Shown: positions 24,029 to 31,232 of the stretch, piece by piece | How the letters are laid out: every line of letters begins with the position of its first letter | Position numbering within the stretch: the first letter of the stretch is position 1 | Assembly: GCA_017544835.1 (NCBI GenBank) | Contig: JAFYDI010000021.1 | Span: forward strand, 1 to 49,646 | Origin: Lachnospiraceae bacterium | GTDB taxonomy: Bacteria > Bacillota > Clostridia > Lachnospirales > Lachnospiraceae | Direction: 5' to 3' | DNA: 49,646 nucleotides | The notes under the pieces: model-generated | Seen by the model: the letters and a program-made list of their open reading frames with translations, nothing else | Told to the model about the DNA's origin: nothing | Databases searched by the model: none | Made by a program: the position numbers and the translations under genes

Positions 24029-26047
24029 TTAAATCGTTCTAAAGTCAATTAAATTTCCTTTAATATCGCTTAGCCTGTCTGCGGCTTTTTCATAGAAACT
24101 GCCGGCAAGCAGCATCAAATCGCCGTCTTCCACTATATCGCCTATAGAAAACTGGAGCTCTCCGCTCTGTCTTACGCCGTTAAGCTCTCCGGGACCGCGA
24201 AGCTTCATGTCTTCATTTGCAATCTTAAAGCCGTCGTTGGTCGTATTAAGAATTTTTAAACGCTTTAAAGTCTCTTCGTTCTTCGTATCTGACATAAGAA
24301 TACAATACGAAGCATCGCTTCCGCGGCCTACACGTCCTCTTAACTGATGAAGTTGCGAAAGGCCGAATCTGTCGGCATTCTCTATCATAATAATTGTGGC
24401 GTTCGGGACGTCTATGCCGACTTCTATTACTGTTGTGGAAACAAGAATATCGATGTTCTTGTTCTTAAAATTCTCCATAATGCGGGTCTTTTCGTCAGGC
24501 TTCATCTTGCCGTTTAACGAAGCAACTCTGTATGCATCACCGAAATACTCCTTAATATCCTTGGTATGCTGCTCCACGCTCTTAAGATTTGGGTCGTATT
24601 CGTCATTATCGTATACCATAGGGCAAATAATATAAGCCTGGTGCCCTGCATCAAGTTCTTCTTTAATCTTCTCATAGGATTTTCTGCGGTAAGAAGAATT
24701 GACCACACAATTCTGCACGGGGATACGGTTCTTCGGAAGCTCATCGATAATTGATACCGAGAGTCCTGCGAATACAATCATGGCAAGCGTACGTGGAATC
24801 GGCGTCGCACTCATTACAAGCAAATGAAGCTCATGTCCCTTATTCTTAAATGTTTCACGCTGTTTAACACCGAATCTGTGCTGTTCGTCGGTAATAACAA
24901 GTGCAAGATTCTTAAATTCAACGCCCTCTTGAATTATGGCATGAGTTCCGAGAATAACATTGGCCTCGCCCGAAGCAACCGCCGCAAGAGCTTCTCTCTT
25001 ATCCTTGGCAGACATTTTGCCGGTCAAAAGAACAGGCTTGAAACAAAGATTGTACTTATCGGTTAATGCCTTAATATTCTCAAAATGCTGACGCGCAAGT
25101 ACTTCGGTAGGAGCCATCATAGACCCCTGATAACCATTAGCTGCACACATCAAAAGAGCCATTATTGCAACAATTGTCTTACCGGAGCCGACGTCACCCT
25201 GCACAAGGCGGTTCATAAGATAGTCTCCGCTCATATCATTAAAGATATCGCTAATTGCACTATTTTGAGCATTTGTAAGTGAATAAGGAAGGCTGTCTCG
25301 AAGTCGCTTTGTATCGGCAACTTCTATCATTTTATAATTATTGGGAAGATTTATGTTCTCCTTGGCGCCTTCTTTGGCTATGCGGATAAAAGAAAGGAAT
25401 TCTTCGAATACAATACGCCTTCTGGCATAATACTGAGCCTCGAAATCAGTCGGAAAATGTATGTTATAAAGAGCTGTAGGATAATCGGACAAAGAAAATT
25501 CCTTAAGCTCCTCTGCTGTCATGTAATCACTCGGAAGCTTAAGTCCTTCAAGTACTTGTCTTACGCATTTAGAGAGTCTGTCGTTGGATAAGTCTTTGGT
25601 AAGCGAATAAACAGGGGCAATTGTACCTTCAAGTTTAGAATATTCGTCCTGAGAGTACATTTTGGGCTGATCCATTAAAAGGCGGTCTTTAACGACCCTG
25701 AGCATTCCCCTAAAGACCTTTTTGTCTCCGACTTTAACCGATTTAAGCATGTACGGCGCGTTAAAGAACTTTACCTCAAATACATTCTCGGAATCGGTAA
25801 CAAAAAAAGACACAATACTCTTGTTATTGTATCTTTGAATCTTAGGCATACTCTTAACGGTCGCCAAAACAGCATTGCGCTCGCCGACAGATGCCGATTT
25901 TATATCGGTTATATGTTCATAGGAATCATAAGCTCTGGGATAATAATTCAGTAAATCCGCGCAATTAAATATTCCAAGCTTATGAAAAAGCTCGGCACTT
26001 TTGGCGCCTATACCCTTTAAATTGTCAACAGGTGTTCTACTGTCCAT
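24029..26047 (-). CDS. recG: ATP-dependent DNA helicase RecG
   Basis: RecG, 672 residues, remodels stalled forks and Holliday junctions. An N-terminal wedge domain (about 1-240) precedes the helicase core: Walker A GDVGSGKT, motif Ia MAPTEVLARQHF, Walker B DEQH in VITDEQHRFGVKQR, motif III SATPIPRTLAM, and motifs V and VI in STTVIEVGIDVPNA and HQLRGRVGRG. Length is usual. The start ATG has a GGGGAA site and sits only 8 bases after the T-run of a terminator that follows fakA, so recG is expressed by read-through or from an unseen promoter. The asp23-fakA-recG order is common in Firmicutes. Confidence 0.97.
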   Translation of the reverse strand: MDSRTPVDNLKGIGAKSAELFHKLGIFNCADLLNYYPRAYDSYEHITDIKSASVGERNAVLATVKSMPKIQRYNNKSIVSFFVTDSENVFEVKFFNAPYMLKSVKVGDKKVFRGMLRVVKDRLLMDQPKMYSQDEYSKLEGTIAPVYSLTKDLSNDRLSKCVRQVLEGLKLPSDYMTAEELKEFSLSDYPTALYNIHFPTDFEAQYYARRRIVFEEFLSFIRIAKEGAKENINLPNNYKMIEVADTKRLRDSLPYSLTNAQNSAISDIFNDMSGDYLMNRLVQGDVGSGKTIVAIMALLMCAANGYQGSMMAPTEVLARQHFENIKALTDKYNLCFKPVLLTGKMSAKDKREALAAVASGEANVILGTHAIIQEGVEFKNLALVITDEQHRFGVKQRETFKNKGHELHLLVMSATPIPRTLAMIVFAGLSVSIIDELPKNRIPVQNCVVNSSYRRKSYEKIKEELDAGHQAYIICPMVYDNDEYDPNLKSVEQHTKDIKEYFGDAYRVASLNGKMKPDEKTRIMENFKNKNIDILVSTTVIEVGIDVPNATIIMIENADRFGLSQLHQLRGRVGRGSDASYCILMSDTKNEETLKRLKILNTTNDGFKIANEDMKLRGPGELNGVRQSGELQFSIGDIVEDGDLMLLAGSFYEKAADRLSDIKGNLIDFRTI

Positions 26048-26054
26048 AATTCCC

Positions 26055-26089
26055 CAAAAAGAAAGCCCGGAAGCCTAAGCCGCCGGGCT
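26055..26089 (-). terminator. Intrinsic terminator between fakA and recG
   Basis: On the minus strand AGCCCGG (26089-26083) pairs with CCGGGCT (26070-26064) around a 12-base loop, followed by TTCTTTTT. It ends 8 bases before the recG start codon. Confidence 0.85.
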
Positions 26090-26094
26090 GTTTA

Positions 26095-27720
26095 TTATTC
26101 AGCTGAAATAATGTAATAGTAAATCGGCTGTCCGCCCAAATTACATTCAACATCGCAGGAAGGATACTTGTCATTGATGTAAGCAACTATCTCATTAACA
26201 TCATCTTCGGATACTTCCGCTCCGTAGTATATGCTGAAAAGCTCGACATCTCCGTCCTTGGCCAACTCATCAATGGTCTCGCAGGTAACGGTCTTTAAGT
26301 CTTCATTGACTGCAAGGAGTCCGGAATCGCCAAGACCCATGTAGTCGCCTTCTTTGATTTCTTTGTCGTCAATCTGAGTGTCTCTGACTGAATAGGTGAC
26401 CTGTCCGGTCTTGACATTCTTAATCTCTTCGCTCATGCATGCTTCGTTGTCTTCAGGAGAAGCGTCGGCAACGAAATTAATCATGGCTGTAATACCCTGA
26501 GGAATGGTCCTGGTAGGTATAACGATTACCTTCTTGTCATCTACAAGGTACTGAGCCTGATTGGCAGACATGATAATGTTCTTGTTGTTGGGTAATACAA
26601 ATACAGTGCGGGCGGGAATGGTCTTAATTGCTTCCACAAAATCCTCAGTGCTGGGGTTCATGGTCTGACCGCCCTCAATAACGTAATCTACGCCAAGGCC
26701 TTTAAAAATCTCGCTTAAGCCATCACCTGCGGATACGGATACAAAGCCGTAATCTTTAAGTTCAACGGGCTTGGCGGGTGCTTGTGATTCAACGTTCTCA
26801 GCCTTCATATTGTCGACCTTTATGTCAGTAAGGTGACCATATTTAAGACCGCGCTGGATTGCAAGACCGGGGTCGTTGGTGTATACGTGAACCTTTAAAA
26901 TTTCCTCATCCGTTACAATAGCAATAGACTCGCCGATTGTTTCAAGATAAGCTTTAAAGTCGATTTCGTGCTTAATATTGAATACCTTGTCAAGGTGAAC
27001 AATGTATTCGGTGCAGTAAGCAAACTTGGATTCTTCTTTCTCTTCTTCTATAGCTTCGGCGGCGGTCTCTCCCAAATCATAAGAGATTTCCTTACCAAGG
27101 AATGCATCGTAAGCGCCGTGAAGAATCTCTACAAGACCCTGTCCGCCGGAGTCTACTACGCCTGCCTGCTTTAAGATGGGAAGAAGGTCGGGAGTATGCG
27201 CAAGAACTACTTCCGCATGCTTTATAACTTCGTCCAAAAATGTTTCAAGATTGTCGGAACCTGCATCTGCAAGCTCACGAGCTTTATCGCTGATGCCCTT
27301 GGCCACGGTAAGAATTGTACCTTCCTTGGGCTTCATTACTGCTTTGTATGCTGTCTCTACAGCCTTTTCACAGGCATCTGCCACCATGGGGATGGTGATT
27401 TCTTCGGATTCCTTGACAAGTTTGGTAAATCCGCGAAGTAACTGGGAAAGAATAACACCGGAGTTACCTCTTGCACCCTTAAGGGAGCCTGATGAAATAG
27501 CCTTACATAAAGTCTGCATTGTGATGTCGTTGGTGCTCTGGAGAGCATGTACGTCCTTGGCTGCAGACATGATAGTCATTACCATGTTGGTACCGGTATC
27601 GCCGTCCGGTACGGGGAATACGTTTAATTCATTAATCCATTCTTTCTTGGCCTCAAGGTTCTTAGCACCGGCTAAAAACATCTTGGCAAGTAAATCCGCA
27701 TTTATAACATTTGCTGCCAT
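26095..27720 (-). CDS. fakA: DAK2-domain fatty acid kinase FakA (YloV)
   Basis: A 541-residue protein of the FakA/YloV family, which phosphorylates fatty acids held by DegV/FakB proteins. The N-terminal DAK2 kinase domain (about 1-200) shows NVFPVPDGDTGTNMVMTI, with the nucleotide and Mg aspartates, and GARGNSGVILSQLLRGF. The middle domain and the C-terminal DegV-like domain follow (VLPNNKNIIMSANQAQYL). The start has AGGAGG with a 7-base spacer. Asp23 lies 11 bases upstream. The operon is asp23-fakA, then a terminator and recG. Confidence 0.94.
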   Translation of the reverse strand: MAANVINADLLAKMFLAGAKNLEAKKEWINELNVFPVPDGDTGTNMVMTIMSAAKDVHALQSTNDITMQTLCKAISSGSLKGARGNSGVILSQLLRGFTKLVKESEEITIPMVADACEKAVETAYKAVMKPKEGTILTVAKGISDKARELADAGSDNLETFLDEVIKHAEVVLAHTPDLLPILKQAGVVDSGGQGLVEILHGAYDAFLGKEISYDLGETAAEAIEEEKEESKFAYCTEYIVHLDKVFNIKHEIDFKAYLETIGESIAIVTDEEILKVHVYTNDPGLAIQRGLKYGHLTDIKVDNMKAENVESQAPAKPVELKDYGFVSVSAGDGLSEIFKGLGVDYVIEGGQTMNPSTEDFVEAIKTIPARTVFVLPNNKNIIMSANQAQYLVDDKKVIVIPTRTIPQGITAMINFVADASPEDNEACMSEEIKNVKTGQVTYSVRDTQIDDKEIKEGDYMGLGDSGLLAVNEDLKTVTCETIDELAKDGDVELFSIYYGAEVSEDDVNEIVAYINDKYPSCDVECNLGGQPIYYYIISAE

Positions 27721-27731
27721 TTGGCATCCTC

Positions 27732-28100
27732 CTAGTCGATTGCTTTAACGTCTTCTACGAAAACGTTAATCTTTCCGATTTCAAGACCGGTGAACTCTTC
27801 GACTTTATATTTAACATTATTAATAAGGTTGTCTACGACAGCCTGAATGCTCACACCATAAGATACAATGATGTGAAAGTCAAGCGAAAGTTTACCGTGA
27901 TCGGTCAAAGAAACCTGTATTCCTCTGCAAATATCCGCAGAATTAATCTTAAGAAGCTTAACCAAGCCGTCTTTAACGTTAACGTTGGCCATTCCGACTA
28001 TACCAAAGCATTCAACGGCAACTGAGCCCGCATACTGCATGATAACGCCCGGATCAACAATAACATTACCCAGATGGGTGTTCATGGATGAACCTTTCAT
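27732..28100 (-). CDS. Asp23/Gls24 family protein (YloU)
   Basis: A 122-residue Asp23/Gls24-family protein. Typical features are GNVIVDPGVIMQYAGSVAVECFGIVGMAN and DFHIIVSYGVSIQAVVDNLINNVKYKVEEFTGLEIGKINVFVEDV. Family members are membrane-associated proteins linked to envelope stress. The start taken is the ATG at 28100, five bases after GGAGG; the GTG six bases upstream overlaps the site. The gene is divergent from rpmB and followed by fakA, the classic arrangement. Confidence 0.95.
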   Translation of the reverse strand: MKGSSMNTHLGNVIVDPGVIMQYAGSVAVECFGIVGMANVNVKDGLVKLLKINSADICRGIQVSLTDHGKLSLDFHIIVSYGVSIQAVVDNLINNVKYKVEEFTGLEIGKINVFVEDVKAID

Positions 28101-28150
28101 ACGCACCTCCGGTTAAAATAGTAGAAGTCAAAAAAACTCATACATGTGTC

Positions 28151-28156
28151 ATTATA
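28151..28156 (-). promoter_or_regulatory. -10 box of the asp23-fakA promoter
   Basis: A consensus TATAAT on the minus strand about 50 bases before the asp23 start. The -35 region is a weak, T-rich match. The 198-base divergent region (28101-28298) holds this and the rpmB promoter. Confidence 0.55.
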
Positions 28157-28218
28157 ACCTTAAATATGAAAAAAGAAAACACATTTTTTTGCGAGTTTAA
28201 CATAATATTATTTTTTGC

Positions 28219-28247
28219 TTGCAATTTAGCTTTGTTTCTGATATTAT
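28219..28247 (+). promoter_or_regulatory. Promoter of rpmB
   Basis: TTGCAA (28219-28224), a 17-base spacer and TATTAT (28242-28247), with TG one base upstream of the -10 (extended -10). It faces away from asp23. Confidence 0.8.
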
Positions 28248-28298
28248 CTCTATGTTGCGAGTTTCGCAAAGATTCCGAGCTTTAAGGAGGTGCTAAAG

Positions 28299-28484
28299 AT
28301 GGCAAAGTGTGCTGTTTGCGGAAAAGGTATTCATTTTGGAAATAACGTAAGCCATTCTAATAGAAAGTCCAGCAGAATGTGGGGCTCCAACATTCAGTCC
28401 GTATCTTGCAAGGTTGACGGAACTACTAAGAAGCTTCATGTTTGTACCAGATGCTTAAGATCCGGTAAAGTTGAAAGAGCTTAA
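28299..28484 (+). CDS. rpmB: 50S ribosomal protein L28
   Basis: L28, 61 residues, one of only two plus-strand genes here. MAKCAVCGKGIHFGNNVSHS is diagnostic. Two Cys pairs, CAVC near the start and CTRC near the end, mark the zinc-binding (C+) form. The ATG at 28299 is preceded by AAGGAGG with an 8-base spacer; the in-frame GTG at 28290 overlaps that site. Monocistronic, with its own promoter and terminator, divergent from asp23-fakA as in many Firmicutes. Confidence 0.98.
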   Translation: MAKCAVCGKGIHFGNNVSHSNRKSSRMWGSNIQSVSCKVDGTTKKLHVCTRCLRSGKVERA

Positions 28485-28506
28485 TTTCAGATTAATATCT
28501 TTTTAT

Positions 28507-28540
28507 AAAAAGAGAACCGAAATTCGGTTCTCTTTTATTT
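28507..28540. terminator. Bidirectional terminator between rpmB and the J-domain gene
   Basis: AAAAGAGAACCGAA (28508-28521) pairs perfectly with TTCGGTTCTCTTTT (28523-28536), giving T-runs on both strands. It ends rpmB and, on the minus strand, overlaps the stop of the convergent gene at 28535. Confidence 0.88.
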
Positions 28541-29083
28541 TGCCGATTTATAATAATCAAACTCATTCCTCAATCGGTCGTATTCTTTATTGATAATCAT
28601 AACCATATCCGAATCCCCGCAGAGATTATCGGGATGGAATATCTTAAGAAGGTCCCTGTATCGCTTCTTAAGCGCAAGTGAATTGTTGACACCCGCAAAT
28701 AGCGTTCCCGCAAGATCCGTGTAAGCTTCTTCGTGCTTAATGGTCTTGGTAACCTGCTTCTCGGTTTCAAAGGCAAGGCGTTCCTTGGCAAGACGCTTAC
28801 GGTCGGCATCAAGATCTGCGAAACCGTCCTTAAGTATCTGCATCTTTTTGTCAAAAAACATCTCTTCGTCCTTTAAGCGTTTTCTCTCACTTACGTTACG
28901 AAGGTTAATGGCTTTCATCTCCTCAACGAAGGCAACTTTCTCATTTAAGAATTTCTCATGAAGCTCGTTAAGTTCTTTCTTACGGATTTCAAGCCTGATG
29001 TTTTCTTCGAAAAGCCATCTTTTTAAGTCATTTAGTTGTTCTAAATCATCGCTTAAAAGTTTCTCCTCGAAAGATCCATCCAT
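28535..29083 (-). CDS. Coiled-coil protein with a C-terminal J-like domain
   Basis: A 182-residue protein. Residues about 5-115 are a long charged coiled coil (LKRWLFEENIRLEIRKKELN, ADRKRLAKERLAFETEKQ). The last 60 residues resemble a DnaJ J-domain: ALKKRYRDLLKIFHPDNLCG, with the HPD motif in the right place after a basic helix, then MVMIINKEYDRLRNEF as helix III. J-domains stimulate DnaK; here the rest of a DnaJ is absent, so it may be a specialised co-chaperone or a J-like scaffold. Its ATG overlaps the GerW stop codon. A link with sporulation is suggested only by the neighbour. Confidence 0.8.
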   Translation of the reverse strand: MDGSFEEKLLSDDLEQLNDLKRWLFEENIRLEIRKKELNELHEKFLNEKVAFVEEMKAINLRNVSERKRLKDEEMFFDKKMQILKDGFADLDADRKRLAKERLAFETEKQVTKTIKHEEAYTDLAGTLFAGVNNSLALKKRYRDLLKIFHPDNLCGDSDMVMIINKEYDRLRNEFDYYKSAK

Positions 29084-29481
29084 TAAACTTCCTCCTCGGG
29101 AAAGGCTTTCTCAATTACTTCTTTGTCAGAAGGCATGTCCTTTTTGGTAATCATATCGGAAATCTTGTCGACTACGTCGGGAACAAGATCCAAAATCTTG
29201 GTAACTGCATCCTGATTCTTGACATTTACAAGCTTTGAAGTTCCGTTCTTAATAACGAGTACAGCGCTGGGACTTACCTTACCCGTAATTCCGCCGCCTG
29301 CACCGTTCTTACTGTCCTTGGCACTTGCGCCGGCACCCATGCCAAAAGAAATATCCACTAAAGGAAGGATAATCGTATCATCAATCCTTACGGGCTCTCC
29401 GACAACAGTCTTGGCCGAAAATACCGCATCGGCGCCTTTCATAAGTGATTCTATAAGTGAACTGCAATTTTTCTCGGACAT
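29083..29481 (-). CDS. GerW family sporulation protein (YtfJ)
   Basis: A 132-residue GerW/YtfJ protein, a family needed for spore germination in Bacillus. Diagnostic parts are SLMKGADAVFSAKTVVGEPV, LPLVDISFGMGAGAS and GGGITGKVSPSAVLVIKNG. GGAGG with a suitable spacer precedes the ATG. The DUF2953 gene upstream is the usual partner (ytfI-ytfJ). This is the main hint in the window that the organism belongs to a spore-forming lineage; the family also occurs in lines that no longer sporulate. Confidence 0.93.
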   Translation of the reverse strand: MSEKNCSSLIESLMKGADAVFSAKTVVGEPVRIDDTIILPLVDISFGMGAGASAKDSKNGAGGGITGKVSPSAVLVIKNGTSKLVNVKNQDAVTKILDLVPDVVDKISDMITKKDMPSDKEVIEKAFPEEEV

Positions 29482-29485
29482 TTAA

Positions 29486-30418
29486 TTAAACCTCCCGAAA
29501 CATCTTTATTATCTTTCTGATATTCTTATTAAAATATAAAACTGCTCCGGTCCATAACACCCTGAATACCGTTATATGACCTCTTAACTTACCTTCTATC
29601 GAAATAATCGGTTCTTCAAAATTACCGACGATTCGCACATTCTTGCCAAGAATCGGTTTTAGTGCAGATGTAATAACAAGAATCTGCCCCGTAACAGAAG
29701 GGTCGTCAAAACCCACCTCTCCGTTTATATAAAGCTTACGGGGACATATGTGCTTAAGAAGTTTGAATATCTTATTCTTAGAGTATTCAAAGGCTTTCTT
29801 AAATCGTATTGACTTAATTATTTCAATATACTTTTTTATTTTAACATAAAAACTTTGATTCTCAAAATTTTTATTAGGCGATTCGGATTTGGCATCTTTC
29901 TCTTTATGAGATTCGGGATTTGTATCAACTGCGTTTTCAGTTTTCACTTCGGAGTTGACAGGCTTTGGAGTCTCGTGGACTTCTTCATTAACGGTTGATT
30001 CTTCAGTTTTAGGCACATCTTCTGTTGCATCAGTAGTTATAGAAGGCTTATCTTCTGCTTTCTCCGCTATAGGCTTCGAAGGTCTGGCGGGAACCGAAGA
30101 TGCGGAAACTGATTCATATTCTTCGCCAAAGTCATCGTCAAAATCATCGGGTACGGTGTCCCTTGCATTGGATTTAAGCTTAATACCGAATATTTTAATG
30201 ATTAAAGGATTCTTCTCACCTAAAGTATATACGACACTTACAATATGTAGTAACCACGTAACTTTCGCCGTAACTGCCGGCTTGCTGTCCTTAAAAGAGC
30301 CATTAGCTTTATATCTTATGGGTACGAACAATACAAGAAGAACTGCAAGCAGAATAATTCCAAGTATGGAAAGCAATACAATTCCCAAAATTACCAAAAT
30401 TTTCAAAAATACCGCCAT
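29486..30418 (-). CDS. DUF2953 domain membrane protein (YtfI-like)
   Basis: A 310-residue protein with one N-terminal membrane segment (LVILGIVLLSILGIILLAVL) followed by FVPIRYKANGSF and a TWLLHIVSVVYTLG segment typical of DUF2953. Residues about 105-190 form a low-complexity linker rich in Glu, Lys, Ser, Pro and Thr. The C-terminus (YINGEVGFDDPSVTGQILVI, VLWTGAVLYFNKNIRKIIKM) is the conserved end. The standard partner is GerW, four bases downstream. It starts one base inside the upstream gene. Function unknown; likely linked to the spore envelope. Confidence 0.88.
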   Translation of the reverse strand: MAVFLKILVILGIVLLSILGIILLAVLLVLFVPIRYKANGSFKDSKPAVTAKVTWLLHIVSVVYTLGEKNPLIIKIFGIKLKSNARDTVPDDFDDDFGEEYESVSASSVPARPSKPIAEKAEDKPSITTDATEDVPKTEESTVNEEVHETPKPVNSEVKTENAVDTNPESHKEKDAKSESPNKNFENQSFYVKIKKYIEIIKSIRFKKAFEYSKNKIFKLLKHICPRKLYINGEVGFDDPSVTGQILVITSALKPILGKNVRIVGNFEEPIISIEGKLRGHITVFRVLWTGAVLYFNKNIRKIIKMFREV

Positions 30419-30765
30419 TATTCATTCTCCCCATAAAACTGTGCCTTTATCTCGGCCTGTACGGTATTCTCAATGGTTTTTAGTGCGTCAAATTCATTGT
30501 ATTTGCGATAAGAAATTTCGCTAATGCATCGCACGTATTCAAAAGCATCATCCTGAGTCTTAAGGAGCGCCTTAACATCGTATTCCTGTTCTCTGAAATA
30601 CTTTTGAAGAAACATTCTTGACGAAATTATTTCAAGGCGCTTGGTATTATCATTGAAGTTAACAAGATAATAGCCTTTAATAAGCTTTCCTCTATTCAAT
30701 TTATCAATGACTTTGTCGGGATGCTTAATGTCTTCATCCACAAAACAATTGGGCGAAAGCTTCAT
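30418..30765 (-). CDS. Hypothetical protein
   Basis: A 115-residue soluble protein I do not recognise. It begins MKLSPNCFVDEDIKHPDKVI, has a beta-like middle segment (KGYYLVNFNDNTKRLEIIS) and a helical end rich in Glu and Lys. No signal peptide or membrane segment. Its ATG directly follows the Nudix stop codon and its stop overlaps the DUF2953 ATG, so it is translated as part of this unit. Confidence 0.7.
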   Translation of the reverse strand: MKLSPNCFVDEDIKHPDKVIDKLNRGKLIKGYYLVNFNDNTKRLEIISSRMFLQKYFREQEYDVKALLKTQDDAFEYVRCISEISYRKYNEFDALKTIENTVQAEIKAQFYGENE

Positions 30766-31209
30766 TTAATTTTCCAACCATTGTGAGCTTTGTTTAAGTG
30801 TTCTGAACTCGTTATATGCTTTTTCAAGAATACATTTTTCATTGTCAAACTTAAGTAAATGGTATGCTTCATGATATTTATAGAAGCCCGAATCCTCAAA
30901 GAACTCATCTTTCTGAGGCTTTGAATAAAAAGATTTTGTACTCATAAGGAACCATTTAACGGTTTTAACTATTTCTTCATTGCCGACTTTGAATGAGTAA
31001 TGAGTATCTCCTATATATTTAACTATGCTTGCGGCTGAACCGCCTTCTTCTTTGACCTCTCTTAATGCAGTCTGTTCATAGGATTCTCCCGGTTCAACGG
31101 TACCCTTCGGAAGTACCCAACCGTGAAAATGATCGTAAAAATTCTTATAAAGGACCAAAATCTTGCCCCTGTACACGACAATGCCGCCGCAGCTGATTGC
31201 TTCTTTCAT
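30766..31209 (-). CDS. Nudix hydrolase
   Basis: A 147-residue Nudix protein. The Nudix box runs from GTVEPGESYEQTALREVKEEGG, with the conserved Gly, Glu, Arg-Glu and Glu-Glu residues that bind Mg and the diphosphate. Such proteins hydrolyse nucleoside diphosphates linked to another group; a housekeeping role on a nucleotide or dinucleotide is likely, but the substrate is not visible. The start has AGGAGG with a 6-base spacer. It leads the group of genes down to the J-domain gene. Confidence 0.93.
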   Translation of the reverse strand: MKEAISCGGIVVYRGKILVLYKNFYDHFHGWVLPKGTVEPGESYEQTALREVKEEGGSAASIVKYIGDTHYSFKVGNEEIVKTVKWFLMSTKSFYSKPQKDEFFEDSGFYKYHEAYHLLKFDNEKCILEKAYNEFRTLKQSSQWLEN

Positions 31210-31232
31210 TGCAATCCTCCTAAAATTAACTA

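Noticed and set aside
27176-27748. 190-codon open frame on the plus strand opposite fakA
   Set aside because: It is antisense to a clearly coding, conserved gene, lacks a ribosome-binding site and has an implausible composition.
29955-30524. 189-codon open frame on the plus strand opposite the DUF2953 gene
   Set aside because: A shadow of the low-complexity linker on the other strand; no ribosome-binding site or recognisable protein.
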